A DNA stretch of 29,907 nt from CALKGK01 sp964649515 (GTDB taxonomy: Bacteria > Bacteroidota > Bacteroidia > Flavobacteriales_D > Sanyastnellaceae): contig CAZYPV010000039.1 of NCBI GenBank assembly GCA_964649515.1, positions 1 to 29,907 on the forward strand, read 5' to 3'. The notes under the pieces were generated by a model. That model was not told the DNA's origin, did no database searches, and saw only the letters and a program-made list of their open reading frames with translations. The position numbers and the translations under genes are program-made. Positions 1-8,183 of the stretch are shown piece by piece. Numbering within the stretch: the stretch's first letter is position 1; each line of letters starts with the position of its first letter.

Positions 1-9
1 AGGTTTTAC

Positions 10-37
10 AGTGCGGAGAGTGAAGTGCGGAGAATGA
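10..37. repeat. 14-bp tandem duplication
   Basis: Two adjacent copies of a 14-base unit, AGTGCGGAGAGTGA (10-23) and AGTGCGGAGAATGA (24-37), differ at one base. They lie in the non-coding leader of the window, left of the RND gene. No function is evident. Confidence 0.7.
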
Positions 38-63
38 GGAGTGGTCGGGTTTCCACGAGTGAT

Positions 64-90
64 GGGGTTTTGCGCTCTAAATGTATAAGC
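64..90 (-). repeat. Dispersed repeat, copy 1 (inverted)
   Basis: Read on the minus strand this is a 27-base copy of the repeat also found at 5047-5073 and, more divergent, at 4964-4990. The conserved part is TTAGAGCGCAAAAC, preceded here by TTATACAT where the 5047 copy has TTATCCAT. It points in the opposite direction to the other two copies. It lies about 80 bases upstream of the RND gene, outside the proposed promoter. Confidence 0.7.
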
Positions 91-145
91 GGGACTATTC
101 TTTAAAGTGTGTCATCTTCGTTATAATTTTTTCTGTCCCGAAACT

Positions 146-153
146 TACTTTTG
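146..153 (+). promoter_or_regulatory. Candidate -7 box of RND gene
   Basis: TACTTTTG matches the Bacteroidota -7 consensus TAnnTTTG exactly and ends 19 bases before the GTG start at 173. No good TTG (-33) element is present at the usual distance, so the assignment is tentative. Confidence 0.35.
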
Positions 154-172
154 TCTTCCTTGTTAATAGCCC

Positions 173-2503
173 GTGGATTTGAAGGAAAAAAAATACAATA
201 AAGGTGCAAAGATCACTCTGACGATCATTGCCTTGTTTACATCGCTCTGTTTTATCTTGATTAGCGACTTAGGATTTGATTACAACTTTGAGAACTTTTT
301 CCCTCAGAATGATCCGGATACCGAGTTCTTTAAGTCGTTTCGTCATGAGTTTGAAACCGATAATGACTTCATCATTGTTGGCTTGGTAAACAACGAAGGC
401 GTTTTTCAACCGGACTTTCTTCATCGAGCAGATTCTCTGAGTAATGAAATTGCCAAATTGCCCAACGTGGATCAAGTCATTAGTCCTACCCAGCTAAAAG
501 ACGTTTTAATCGACCCGTTATCTGGACAACCCTTTGAAATTCCCCTATTACGGAAGGAGAACGCTGATCTCCTGAAAAGAGATTCCTCAAAAGTCTTTCG
601 TCGAGGAGAAATGGTTGGCACTTTTTTCTCTGAAGACGGAAAGGCTCTCGCTATTCAAGTCAACCACAAGCAATACCTCTCCAAACAAGCATGTGACACA
701 TTGAGTTTTGCCATTCAAGAAATGGTTTATCCTGCAGGATTTGATGAGGCTCATATTGTTGGAAGAGCTTTAGGACAAACGTATTACGTGTCCATGATGC
801 AGAGAGAGTTGATTGTATTTGTGTCCCTTTCCATCATTTTGATTGTCTTGTTTCTTTTTGTGGCATTTCGATCTTGGTGGGGAATTTGGGTTCCGATTAC
901 CGTCATTCTCCTATCTGTGGTGTGGATTTTAGGAATCATGCAATTGTTTGGTAAAGAAATCGACCTGATGTTGATGGTACTTCCTACCATCATTTTTGTA
1001 GTTGGTATGAGTGATGTTGTGCACGTCCTTGCTCGATATTTCGAAGAGCTTCGCGGAGGAAAAGACAAGCTCGAAGCCATAAAAATTGCATTCAAGGAAA
1101 TTGGACTTGCAACCTTTCTCACCAGTCTTACCACAGCCATTGGTTTCTTGACTTTGCTCACCTCATCCATTCAGCCCATCTCCGATTTTGGAGTGTACAC
1201 GGCCATCGGCGTTTTTGTTGCTTACACCCTCGCCTATAGCTTGCTGCCCGCCGTGCTCATCCTCAGTAAGGTACCAAAGTTCGATGCAAAGTCGAGCATT
1301 CAGCACTTTTGGAATAGGAATTTGAGGCAACTTTTTTTGTGGGTGATCCACAATAGAATGGGGATTTTGGTGGGGTCAGTGCTTGTCCTCGTTTTCAGTG
1401 TTGTGGGAATCTCTCGGGTTGAAGTGAATAACTATCTCCTAGAAGACCTGAAAGATAGTGATGAATTGAAACAAGAGTTTCTGTTTTTCGAAAATGAATT
1501 CGCAGGCGCTCGTCCGTTTGAAATGGCCCTTCTTTTCAAAGAAGACGTAAAAATTTTCGACCGACAAGTGCTCCTCGCAATCGACTCCATCGATCAACAT
1601 CTAATCACTGATTACGGAGTTGGGGCACTCATCTCCCCTGCACGGATAATCAAGTTGGCTCATCGAACGAGCAAAGGAAATGATCGCTATTTCAAAATAC
1701 CTAAAACACAACGAGAAATTGATCGATTGGTGAAGATCATCGAGCGTCAAAACCAGGGAGAGCTTCTCCGACTTTTTGTGAATCAAGATAAGGGTATTGC
1801 TCGAATCAACGGAAAAACGGGGGATTTGGGGGCGAAAAAATTCTCGGAACTCAACCAGAACCTTCAAACCTACGTTGCTACTGCGGGAGCTTCGCAATAT
1901 TTCGACTACCGTATAACAGGTACGGCTACACTCATCGACAACAACAACAGCTATTTAGCAACCGACATGACCATGGGATTATTGATCGCCTTTCTCGTTG
2001 TTGCTTTAGTCGTAGGACTTATGTTCAAAAACATCAAAATGGTGCTCATCTGTCTCATACCAAATATTTTTCCGCTTTTGTTAATTGGTGCACTCATGGG
2101 CTATAGTGGAATTGATTTGAAAGTAAGCACCTCCATAATATTCACCATCGCCTTCGGAATTGCGGTGGATGATACCATTCACTTCATGACCAAACTCCGA
2201 CTGCAATTGAGCAAAGGTCACTCGATGTTGTATGCGCTGAAGCGGACCTTTATTTCAACAGGAAAGGCCATTATTATCACCTCCATTATTCTTTGTGGTG
2301 GTTTCTTAACGCTCATATTAAGCGACTTCTTGGGTACTTTTTACATTGGACTATTAATCAGTCTGACCTTACTTTTCGCAGTTTTGGCTGACCTCTTGTT
2401 ATTGCCCGCCCTTCTTATTGTTTTCTTTAAAGAAGAAACATTGCAAGCAAAGACGAAAGAAGTTCGGCAACACCAAGCAAAAGCCGTCCACGCAAAAGCA
2501 TGA
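173..2503 (+). CDS. RND/MMPL family exporter
   Basis: Inner-membrane proton-driven exporter of the RND superfamily, MMPL/HAE-3 type. The 776 residues show the duplicated RND plan: a first membrane helix (about 13-32), a large periplasmic loop (33-212), helices about 213-365, a second half starting with a helix near 396-413, another periplasmic loop, and a final helix bundle to about 755. Each half carries the charged helix-4 motif, GMSDVVH at 278-284 and GIAVDDTIHF at 662-671, which in this family relays protons. The Lys/Gln-rich tail is cytoplasmic. The start is GTG, 19 bases after a TAnnTTTG box. No membrane-fusion or outer-membrane partner is nearby, as is usual for the lipid- or hopanoid-exporting members; the substrate cannot be read from the sequence. 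Confidence 0.9.
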   Translation: MDLKEKKYNKGAKITLTIIALFTSLCFILISDLGFDYNFENFFPQNDPDTEFFKSFRHEFETDNDFIIVGLVNNEGVFQPDFLHRADSLSNEIAKLPNVDQVISPTQLKDVLIDPLSGQPFEIPLLRKENADLLKRDSSKVFRRGEMVGTFFSEDGKALAIQVNHKQYLSKQACDTLSFAIQEMVYPAGFDEAHIVGRALGQTYYVSMMQRELIVFVSLSIILIVLFLFVAFRSWWGIWVPITVILLSVVWILGIMQLFGKEIDLMLMVLPTIIFVVGMSDVVHVLARYFEELRGGKDKLEAIKIAFKEIGLATFLTSLTTAIGFLTLLTSSIQPISDFGVYTAIGVFVAYTLAYSLLPAVLILSKVPKFDAKSSIQHFWNRNLRQLFLWVIHNRMGILVGSVLVLVFSVVGISRVEVNNYLLEDLKDSDELKQEFLFFENEFAGARPFEMALLFKEDVKIFDRQVLLAIDSIDQHLITDYGVGALISPARIIKLAHRTSKGNDRYFKIPKTQREIDRLVKIIERQNQGELLRLFVNQDKGIARINGKTGDLGAKKFSELNQNLQTYVATAGASQYFDYRITGTATLIDNNNSYLATDMTMGLLIAFLVVALVVGLMFKNIKMVLICLIPNIFPLLLIGALMGYSGIDLKVSTSIIFTIAFGIAVDDTIHFMTKLRLQLSKGHSMLYALKRTFISTGKAIIITSIILCGGFLTLILSDFLGTFYIGLLISLTLLFAVLADLLLLPALLIVFFKEETLQAKTKEVRQHQAKAVHAKA

Positions 2504-2557
2504 GGTTTTCTTGAGTGATCGATAATCACTAAATTTCCAGCTGATCAAACAATCAAC

Positions 2558-3532
2558 ATGGGAACAAGAAGATCTTTTTTTAGTCAATTTGGATGGAGCA
2601 TCTTGGGCATCGCTTCTGCCACAAGTTTGAAGTTGAACTCCCCCGTTCGAACCAAAAAAATCTACACTAAAGGCCTCGTACTTTCCACATGGATTCACGG
2701 AATTCCTGCAAATGAAGCAGCAATGAAAATCATCGAGCAAGGCGGTACCGCTGTTGATGCTGCAGAAAATGGTGTTCGTGTTGTAGAAGCTGATCCCGAA
2801 GGACAGAGTGTGGGGATCGGTGGATTACCCGATCGTGATGGTAAAGTAACGCTAGATGCATGCATTATGGACAGTGATGGAAATGCGGGAAGTGTTTGTT
2901 TCCTAGAAGGAATATTGCACCCAATATCGGTAGCTCGGAAAGTTATGGATGAAACGCCTCACGTTATGCTCGCGGGAGAAGGAGCGCAGAAGTTTGCTTT
3001 GGACAATGGTTTTGAACTCACCAACCTACTCACAGAAAAAAGTAAAAAAGCATGGGAGGAATGGCTTAAAGAAGCAGAATACAAACCCATCATCAACATT
3101 GAGAATCACGATACCATTGGTCTGTTGACCATGGATCAACGAGGAAATATTGCCGGAGCGTGTACAACGAGTGGCCTAGCTTTTAAAATGCACGGCAGAG
3201 TTGGTGATAGTCCGGTTATTGGAGCAGGATTATTTGTAGATAATGAAGTTGGTGGTGCCACGGCCACTGGAATGGGAGAAGCGGTATTAAAGACATTGGG
3301 ATCCTTTCTGATTGTTGAGTTGATGCGTCAAGGCCTATCTCCTCAAGAAGCCTGCGAAGAAGGAGTAAAGAGAATTGTGGCTCAAGGAAAATACGCCGAC
3401 ATTCAAATTGGATATTTAGCAATGAACAAACAAGGAGAAGTTGGTGCTTACGCCTTGCGTCCTGGTTTCAACTATGCTGTGGCACGCCCAGGAAGCAATA
3501 AAATGGTTGATTCACCTTCCTTTTTGGGCTAA
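2558..3532 (+). CDS. Exported glycosylasparaginase (Ntn hydrolase)
   Basis: N4-(beta-N-acetylglucosaminyl)-L-asparaginase family enzyme, which cleaves the GlcNAc-Asn bond of glycoasparagines. The 324 residues have the family length. The autocleavage site is clear: HDTIGLL at 184-190, with Thr186 as the expected N-terminal nucleophile after processing into alpha and beta chains. Downstream GRVGDSP and GGATATGMGE match the substrate pocket region. The N terminus, TRRSFF followed by a hydrophobic stretch to about residue 22, resembles a Tat signal, so a folded enzyme is probably exported to the periplasm. The gene begins 54 bases after the RND gene and may share its transcript. Its last 21 bases overlap the convergent gene ending at 3512. 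Confidence 0.9.
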   Translation: MGTRRSFFSQFGWSILGIASATSLKLNSPVRTKKIYTKGLVLSTWIHGIPANEAAMKIIEQGGTAVDAAENGVRVVEADPEGQSVGIGGLPDRDGKVTLDACIMDSDGNAGSVCFLEGILHPISVARKVMDETPHVMLAGEGAQKFALDNGFELTNLLTEKSKKAWEEWLKEAEYKPIINIENHDTIGLLTMDQRGNIAGACTTSGLAFKMHGRVGDSPVIGAGLFVDNEVGGATATGMGEAVLKTLGSFLIVELMRQGLSPQEACEEGVKRIVAQGKYADIQIGYLAMNKQGEVGAYALRPGFNYAVARPGSNKMVDSPSFLG

Positions 3533-3844
3533 AGCTTGCTGCACTTCCTCCAAGATAGTGGCCGGACCTCCAAAATGTTCGATCATCTTTGTATCTGGGC
3601 AGAATGATTGGATCCATTCTGCAAAATCCCTTTTCGAATTGGGTTCCACAGAGCCTCCAATGAAAAGCAAATCAATTGATTTCGTTTTTAATCTTTCGAA
3701 AACTTCATCGTCGCTCATTGCTCCTATCACCTCAAAACCTTTGGGAGCGAGAATCTTTTTGACATTATCAATGATGTAGTCTCTTCTCCCTACCACCAAC
3801 ACTTGCGCACTTTTTACATCTTCTACCGTATCCATACCATTCAA
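3512..3844 (-). CDS. Degenerate receiver-like small protein
   Basis: A 110-residue protein whose predicted beta/alpha alternation resembles a CheY-type receiver domain: strand QVLVVG (14-19), helix, strand FEVIGA, helix, strand IDLLFIGG, helix, strand KMIEHFGG, helix. The residues needed for phosphorylation are missing. The acidic pair after strand 1 is replaced by GRRD and the phospho-Asp after strand 3 by Gly. It could be a pseudo-receiver acting by protein contact, or an unrelated Rossmann-like fold. An in-frame second Met at residue 4 (3835) is an alternative start. It is convergent with and overlaps the asparaginase gene by 21 bases, and is divergent from ubiA. Confidence 0.65.
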   Translation of the reverse strand: MNGMDTVEDVKSAQVLVVGRRDYIIDNVKKILAPKGFEVIGAMSDDEVFERLKTKSIDLLFIGGSVEPNSKRDFAEWIQSFCPDTKMIEHFGGPATILEEVQQALAQKGR

Positions 3845-3900
3845 GTTAAGCGAAGATAAATTTACTCTCTTTTTTAAGCGAGGATTAAAAGCATGAAGAA

Positions 3901-3933
3901 TTGTTATTCACATTCCCCTATTTATTAGGTTTG
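3901..3933 (+). promoter_or_regulatory. Promoter of UbiA-family gene
   Basis: TTG at 3901-3903, a 22-base spacer and TAGGTTTG at 3926-3933 fit the Bacteroidota sigma-A consensus TTG-N17-23-TAnnTTTG. The box ends only four bases before the GTG start at 3938, so the transcript would start at or next to the start codon. Confidence 0.5.
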
Positions 3934-3937
3934 AAGT

Positions 3938-4912
3938 GTGAAAACAATCATCGGTTTTATTCGGCTATTACGACCATTGAACTTGCTCATCATCGCATTT
4001 ACCATGTATGCAATGCGATGGGGCATTATTTACACTATGGCAAACTCCTTGGACGAAAAGTCCCGCCTCGTTTGTGACGAATGGGTGTTTTTTCTAGCCA
4101 CATTAGTCATGATACTGCTCGCTGCCGCAGGAAATATCATCAATGATTATTTTGATCTTCGAGTAGACCGCATTAACAAACCTGAACGCATTGTTATTGG
4201 CAAAACCGTGAAGCGGCGTGTAGCCATGGCTGCTCACCATTTTTGCAATGCTCTCGCCACGCTTTTAGGACTATACTTGTCATACACCTTTAAAAATTGG
4301 TTCATGGCCATACTTCCAGTGGTTATGGGTTCGATGCTTTGGTTTTACTCCGTACAGTTCAAAAAACAGGCCTGGGTAGGTAACTTTATTGTCGCCCTAA
4401 TGGTTGGTATTGTACCGTTATGGGCAGGAATGTTTGAAATCTCCTCATTGCGCACCGTTTTTGATCTACAAGGAAAGGATGGTGATTTTTTTGCCTCCAT
4501 GGCTTGGTCTTGGCTCATTGCTTATTCTCTCTTTGCGTTTTGGCTCACCCTCATTCGTGAAAGTTTGAAGGATTTGGAAGACTTGAAAGGAGACAAGAAA
4601 GTTGGATTTAAGACGCTCCCTATCGTTTGGGGTGTTCTTGGAGTGAAAAGGTACCTGCACGCGCTTTTTATCCTCTTTTACACCGCCTTGGGAATTGGGT
4701 TGAGTTATTATCGGGCATTTATAGAAGAGGCGGACCTCTCCCTTGCTTTTTGGGTGATGCTCGGGATAGGCATTTTATTACCGTCTTTATTTTCTTGGTA
4801 CAAAATGGGATCCGCAGTGCATAAAGCGCATTATACCGCTGCATCTCGCGGATTAAAAATCACCATGGCTGGAGGCATTTGTATCGCCGTTTTGATGCCG
4901 TTTTGGTGGTAG
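3938..4912 (+). CDS. UbiA family prenyltransferase
   Basis: Integral membrane prenyltransferase of 324 residues. The first Asp-rich motif is NDYFDLRVD at 69-77 and the second is KDLEDLKGD at 211-219; both bind Mg-prenyl diphosphate in the UbiA superfamily. About eight to nine hydrophobic helices are visible. Bacteroidota homologues of this type are often labelled geranylgeranylglycerol-phosphate geranylgeranyltransferase, but quinone or other prenyl acceptors are equally possible from sequence alone. The GTG start is required because the conserved IRLLRPLNLL segment begins at residue 8 and the next Met is at residue 23. The gene is divergent from the receiver-like gene, with a near-leaderless promoter. 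Confidence 0.85.
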   Translation: MKTIIGFIRLLRPLNLLIIAFTMYAMRWGIIYTMANSLDEKSRLVCDEWVFFLATLVMILLAAAGNIINDYFDLRVDRINKPERIVIGKTVKRRVAMAAHHFCNALATLLGLYLSYTFKNWFMAILPVVMGSMLWFYSVQFKKQAWVGNFIVALMVGIVPLWAGMFEISSLRTVFDLQGKDGDFFASMAWSWLIAYSLFAFWLTLIRESLKDLEDLKGDKKVGFKTLPIVWGVLGVKRYLHALFILFYTALGIGLSYYRAFIEEADLSLAFWVMLGIGILLPSLFSWYKMGSAVHKAHYTAASRGLKITMAGGICIAVLMPFWW

Positions 4913-4963
4913 CAAGATTGTCGCTTATTCTTCTTTTTGCTGCTCGTGACTACTGGAAATTGG

Positions 4964-4990
4964 CTCTTATATAGTTAGAGCGCAAAACGC
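4964..4990 (+). repeat. Dispersed repeat, copy 2
   Basis: CTCTTATATAG followed by TTAGAGCGCAAAAC. It is a direct repeat of 5047-5073, offset by 83 bases. It lies just after the UbiA gene in a 389-base stretch without genes (4913-5301). That stretch holds this repeat pair, a hairpin and an assembly gap. Confidence 0.7.
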
Positions 4991-5020
4991 CGTCAATTGT
5001 ACAACACTTCATTTTGCGCT
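4979..5020. repeat. Inverted repeat / hairpin in dispersed repeat
   Basis: AGCGCAAAA (4979-4987) pairs perfectly with TTTTGCGCT (5012-5020) across a 24-base loop. The left arm is part of the dispersed repeat. There is no following T-run, so it is not a standard terminator for the UbiA gene. Confidence 0.55.
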
Positions 5021-5046
5021 TTACTTTATGCTCACGGCACAACACC

Positions 5047-5073
5047 CTCTTATCCATTTAGAGCGCAAAACCC
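5047..5073 (+). repeat. Dispersed repeat, copy 3
   Basis: CTCTTATCCATTTAG followed by AGCGCAAAACCC. It is inverted relative to 64-90. Its first half, CTTATCCATTTAG, is identical over 13 bases to the reverse complement of the repeat at 12460-12485 next to the IS1595-like gene. The assembly gap begins 34 bases downstream. Confidence 0.75.
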
Positions 5074-5107
5074 TATCGATAGCGGAAACCTGACGATTCC
5101 TTATTCT

Positions 5108-5207
5108 NNNNNNNNNNNNNNNNNNNNNNNNNNNNNNNNNNNNNNNNNNNNNNNNNNNNNNNNNNNNNNNNNNNNNNNNNNNNNNNNNNNNNNNNNNNNN
5201 NNNNNNN
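5108..5207. other. Assembly gap (100 N)
   Basis: Exactly 100 N, a conventional scaffold placeholder, so the true length and content are unknown. Direct repeats directly to its left suggest that a repeat array may have broken the assembly. Confidence 0.95.
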
Positions 5208-5301
5208 CATCAAAAAACGTAACATTCCCATAAGTATAGGATAATCATAATCTTCATTTCAAGCAATCAAAGAAAATCAACTTTGTAAAAACCTGATACC
5301 T

Positions 5302-6117
5302 ATGAAACGCGAGGTCGACATTGTGGTTATCTCTGATCTTCATCTCGGAACTTACGGTTGTAAAGCCAAAGAATTGAGGCAATACCTCAACTCAATTCAA
5401 CCCAAAATGCTCATTTTAAATGGTGACATTATCGACATCTGGAGTTTCAAAAAGAGGTACTTTCCTGAAGACCACATGCACGTGGTAAAGCAGATTATCA
5501 AATGGTCTGCAAAGATTCCCGTGTACTACATTACAGGAAATCATGATGAAGCTCTAAGAAAATATGCCGAGTTCAATCTTGGAAACTTGCACCTCATCAA
5601 CAACCTCGAACTTGAAATCAACAACGAACGTTACTGGTTTTTCCATGGGGATATTTTTGATGCATCCATGCAATATGCCAAATGGCTCGCGAAATTAGGT
5701 GGTGCCGGGTATGACATGCTCATTGCTACCAACAATTTGGTTAACTGGCTCTTGGTTAAATTTGGCAGAAACCGAATGTCCTTTTCAAAAAAGATCAAGA
5801 ACAGCGTTAAAAAAGCGGTCAAATACATTTCAGACTTTGAAGAGACTGCTGCTACAATAGCCATCGAAAAACGCTTTGACTATGTTGTTTGCGGACACAT
5901 TCATCAATCGCAGCTCAAAACCATCCGCAAAGAACGAGGGGAAGTTCGCTACATGAATTCAGGAGATTGGATTGAAAATCTCAGCTCACTTGAATTTTCT
6001 CAGGGTCAATGGAAATTGTATCACTACAAGGCGTCGGAATTTGAAGAAAAAGAACTCATCGATCGATGGAAATCTTCAACCAAGACCAAATCCTTCTTAC
6101 CGAAAAAGGTGGTTTAA
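5302..6117 (+). CDS. LpxH-like calcineurin-type phosphoesterase
   Basis: Di-metal phosphoesterase of 271 residues, closest in pattern to UDP-2,3-diacylglucosamine pyrophosphatases (lipid A pathway, inner face of the cytoplasmic membrane). All five metal motifs are visible: SDLHLG (11-16), NGDIID (40-45), GNHDE (79-83), FHGD (114-117) and GHIHQ (198-202). A helical insertion at about 130-180 lies where LpxH proteins hold their lipid-binding cap. An upstream CAACTTTG (5278-5285) is one mismatch from the TAnnTTTG box. Several Bacteroidota paralogues share this architecture, so the exact substrate is uncertain. The following 245 bases to the next gene show no gene. Confidence 0.85.
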   Translation: MKREVDIVVISDLHLGTYGCKAKELRQYLNSIQPKMLILNGDIIDIWSFKKRYFPEDHMHVVKQIIKWSAKIPVYYITGNHDEALRKYAEFNLGNLHLINNLELEINNERYWFFHGDIFDASMQYAKWLAKLGGAGYDMLIATNNLVNWLLVKFGRNRMSFSKKIKNSVKKAVKYISDFEETAATIAIEKRFDYVVCGHIHQSQLKTIRKERGEVRYMNSGDWIENLSSLEFSQGQWKLYHYKASEFEEKELIDRWKSSTKTKSFLPKKVV

Positions 6118-6362
6118 GTAATCTCAGCGTCAACATCACCTTAAGAGCAAAAAGAAGAAAAGGCATTGATTGGAACAGTATTAACGCTACTCAATCTCCG
6201 TCAAACCCTTTAAAACCAAGCTCTACAAAATCACTTAACAATCGCTTAATTTTAAATGAATACTGCGGTAACTACCACATAAACATTAGATAATTCTGAG
6301 GTAACCCATCGGTACCATTTGTAATTGAGATTTGCACCAATCAATCTTCAAAAAAACCAATC

Positions 6363-8030
6363 ATGAAAAAAGCTTTACGCTCAATTCTTTTTGTTGCAGG
6401 TGCTATTGCAACATCTTTCGCTGCTAACGCTGCGGATATTATCGTAAGTGATGACGGTTCTGGAACAGGAACTACTACTTGGACAGCAGACAACACTTAC
6501 ATCCTCGATGGATTTGTTTTTGTTAACTCTGGACAAGCGCTCACCATCGAAGCGGGTACAGTTGTTAAAGGAATGTCTGGAACAGGTGCTGATGCCTCTG
6601 CCCTTATCGTTGCTCGTGGCGGACAAATTTTCGCAAATGGTACTGCCGATGCTCCGATCATCTTCACTTTCGAAGAAGACGCTCTTGATGGATCTACTCC
6701 TTATAACGAGAGAGGTCGTTGGGGTGGTTTGATCATCTTGGGAGATGCTCAATTGAACTCTACACCAGGTGAGACTCAAATCGAAGGAATTCCTGATACT
6801 GAACCTCGTGGTCTTTACGGAGGAACCAATGACATGGATAACTCTGGTGTAATTACTTATATCTCTATCCGTCACGGTGGTACTGACATCGGTGCCGGAA
6901 ATGAAATCAACGGTTTGACCCTTGGTGGAGTTGGAGCTGGTACAGTCATCGACTATGTTGAAGTTACTGCAAATGCAGATGATGGTATTGAGTTCTTCGG
7001 AGGTACTGCTTCTGTGAAGCACGCAGCCGTTACTTTCTGTGGTGATGATTCATACGACTATGATGAAGGCTGGAGAGGTTATGGACAATTCTGGTTCACA
7101 ATGCAAGACGATGCAGGCGATGGTTCTGGTGACCGTGGTGGTGAGCACGATGGTGGAACTGATCCAGAAGATGGGCTTCCATATGCACACCCAGTTATTT
7201 TCAACGTTACTTCAATGGGACGTGGAATTTCTGCTGGAAAACGTGCTTTGACATTCAGAGATAACGCTGCTGGTGAGTACCATAACTCTATCTTCTACAA
7301 CTGGGGACGAGGAATTGACATCGAAAACCTTGCTTCAGGAGAAGACACCTACAACCGTTTTGTTAGTGGTGAATTGGCTTTTGCTGGAAACTGCTTCGAT
7401 AACGTAAGAGTTGCAGGTACTGATGCTACTGCTGCTGATCTCTTCACCATTTCTATGGGTGCTGGATGGGCTTCAGATGCTGATTCAACTACCGCACTAA
7501 CTGCTTCTAGCACCGCATTCCAAAATGCATTTGCTGCAGGTAACAACGCTGTTGCGAGCACTGGTCTTCAGTATCAACTTGAAGAAGGAACTGCTGGAGT
7601 TATTCCAATTCCTACTCAAAACCTTACTGAAGGTTCAGCACCTACAGAAGACTGGTTCACCAACGTTACTTACAAAGGAGCATTTGACCCTAGCCAAGAC
7701 TGTACTTGGATGGCAGGATGGACTTTGATTGATCAAAGAGGATTCATCGGTTGCATTACTTCTGTTGAAGAAGAAAACAACATCGATGCATTGAGCATCT
7801 ATCCGAACCCGGCTACTGATCGATTCTACGTATCAGTTGACCAAACGGTGAACAATGCCACTATCAGTGTTTTCAGCATCACTGGTTCATTGCTTATCGA
7901 AAGAAACAACATCAACCTTACTGAAGGACAAGCGTTTGAAATGAATGCTGCTGACTTGAGCGAAGGTGTTTACTTGGTTCAGATTCAAGCTGGTTCTAAC
8001 TTGAGAACGTCACGATTGATCATCAAGTAA
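6363..8030 (+). CDS. Secreted T9SS type A cargo protein
   Basis: A 555-residue protein with a classical signal peptide (MKKALRS, hydrophobic core, ending SFAANA near residue 23). The body is Gly/Asp/Thr-rich and repetitive with short beta strands, for example a run around LTIEAGTVVKG at 60-70 and GRWGGLIILG near 118-127, consistent with a right-handed parallel beta-helix. Residues 478-555 are a typical type A T9SS sorting domain: IYPNPATDRF, a central beta segment, then LSEGVYLVQI and a basic RLIIK tail. The protein should cross the outer membrane by T9SS and be anchored or released outside. It lies directly upstream of a TonB-dependent receptor, so it may present or trap a ligand for that receptor; this is inference. 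A strong terminator separates the two genes. Confidence 0.85.
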   Translation: MKKALRSILFVAGAIATSFAANAADIIVSDDGSGTGTTTWTADNTYILDGFVFVNSGQALTIEAGTVVKGMSGTGADASALIVARGGQIFANGTADAPIIFTFEEDALDGSTPYNERGRWGGLIILGDAQLNSTPGETQIEGIPDTEPRGLYGGTNDMDNSGVITYISIRHGGTDIGAGNEINGLTLGGVGAGTVIDYVEVTANADDGIEFFGGTASVKHAAVTFCGDDSYDYDEGWRGYGQFWFTMQDDAGDGSGDRGGEHDGGTDPEDGLPYAHPVIFNVTSMGRGISAGKRALTFRDNAAGEYHNSIFYNWGRGIDIENLASGEDTYNRFVSGELAFAGNCFDNVRVAGTDATAADLFTISMGAGWASDADSTTALTASSTAFQNAFAAGNNAVASTGLQYQLEEGTAGVIPIPTQNLTEGSAPTEDWFTNVTYKGAFDPSQDCTWMAGWTLIDQRGFIGCITSVEEENNIDALSIYPNPATDRFYVSVDQTVNNATISVFSITGSLLIERNNINLTEGQAFEMNAADLSEGVYLVQIQAGSNLRTSRLIIK

Positions 8031-8056
8031 TCAATCCATTAACAACTGTGAATAAA

Positions 8057-8084
8057 GGAGGGTCTAAATCGACCCTCCTTTTTT
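8057..8084 (+). terminator. Intrinsic terminator after T9SS cargo gene
   Basis: GGAGGGTC (8057-8064), a 6-base loop and GACCCTCC (8071-8078) form a perfect 8-bp stem followed by TTTTTT. The flanking AAA/TTT extends the pairing. Confidence 0.93.
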
Positions 8085-8183
8085 ATTGACCTTGACTTAA
8101 CCTTTCCCTAACATTATCCCGATAATTTCGCCGCGTCGTAAAGGTTCTATAACTCATTCCTCATCGACACAAAAACAGATAAG

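Noticed and set aside
2513..2529. AGTGAT-CGATA-ATCACT palindrome as a terminator
   Set aside because: The stem is only six base pairs and AT-rich, with no T-run after it; read-through into the asparaginase gene is more likely.
6066..6293. 75-codon ORF after the phosphoesterase gene
   Set aside because: It starts inside the phosphoesterase gene in another frame, has no domain and no promoter or ribosome-binding signal.
6381..7022. 213-codon antisense ORF in the T9SS cargo gene
   Set aside because: It mirrors a strongly supported coding region; the Ser/Thr-rich translation is typical of a complementary-strand shadow.
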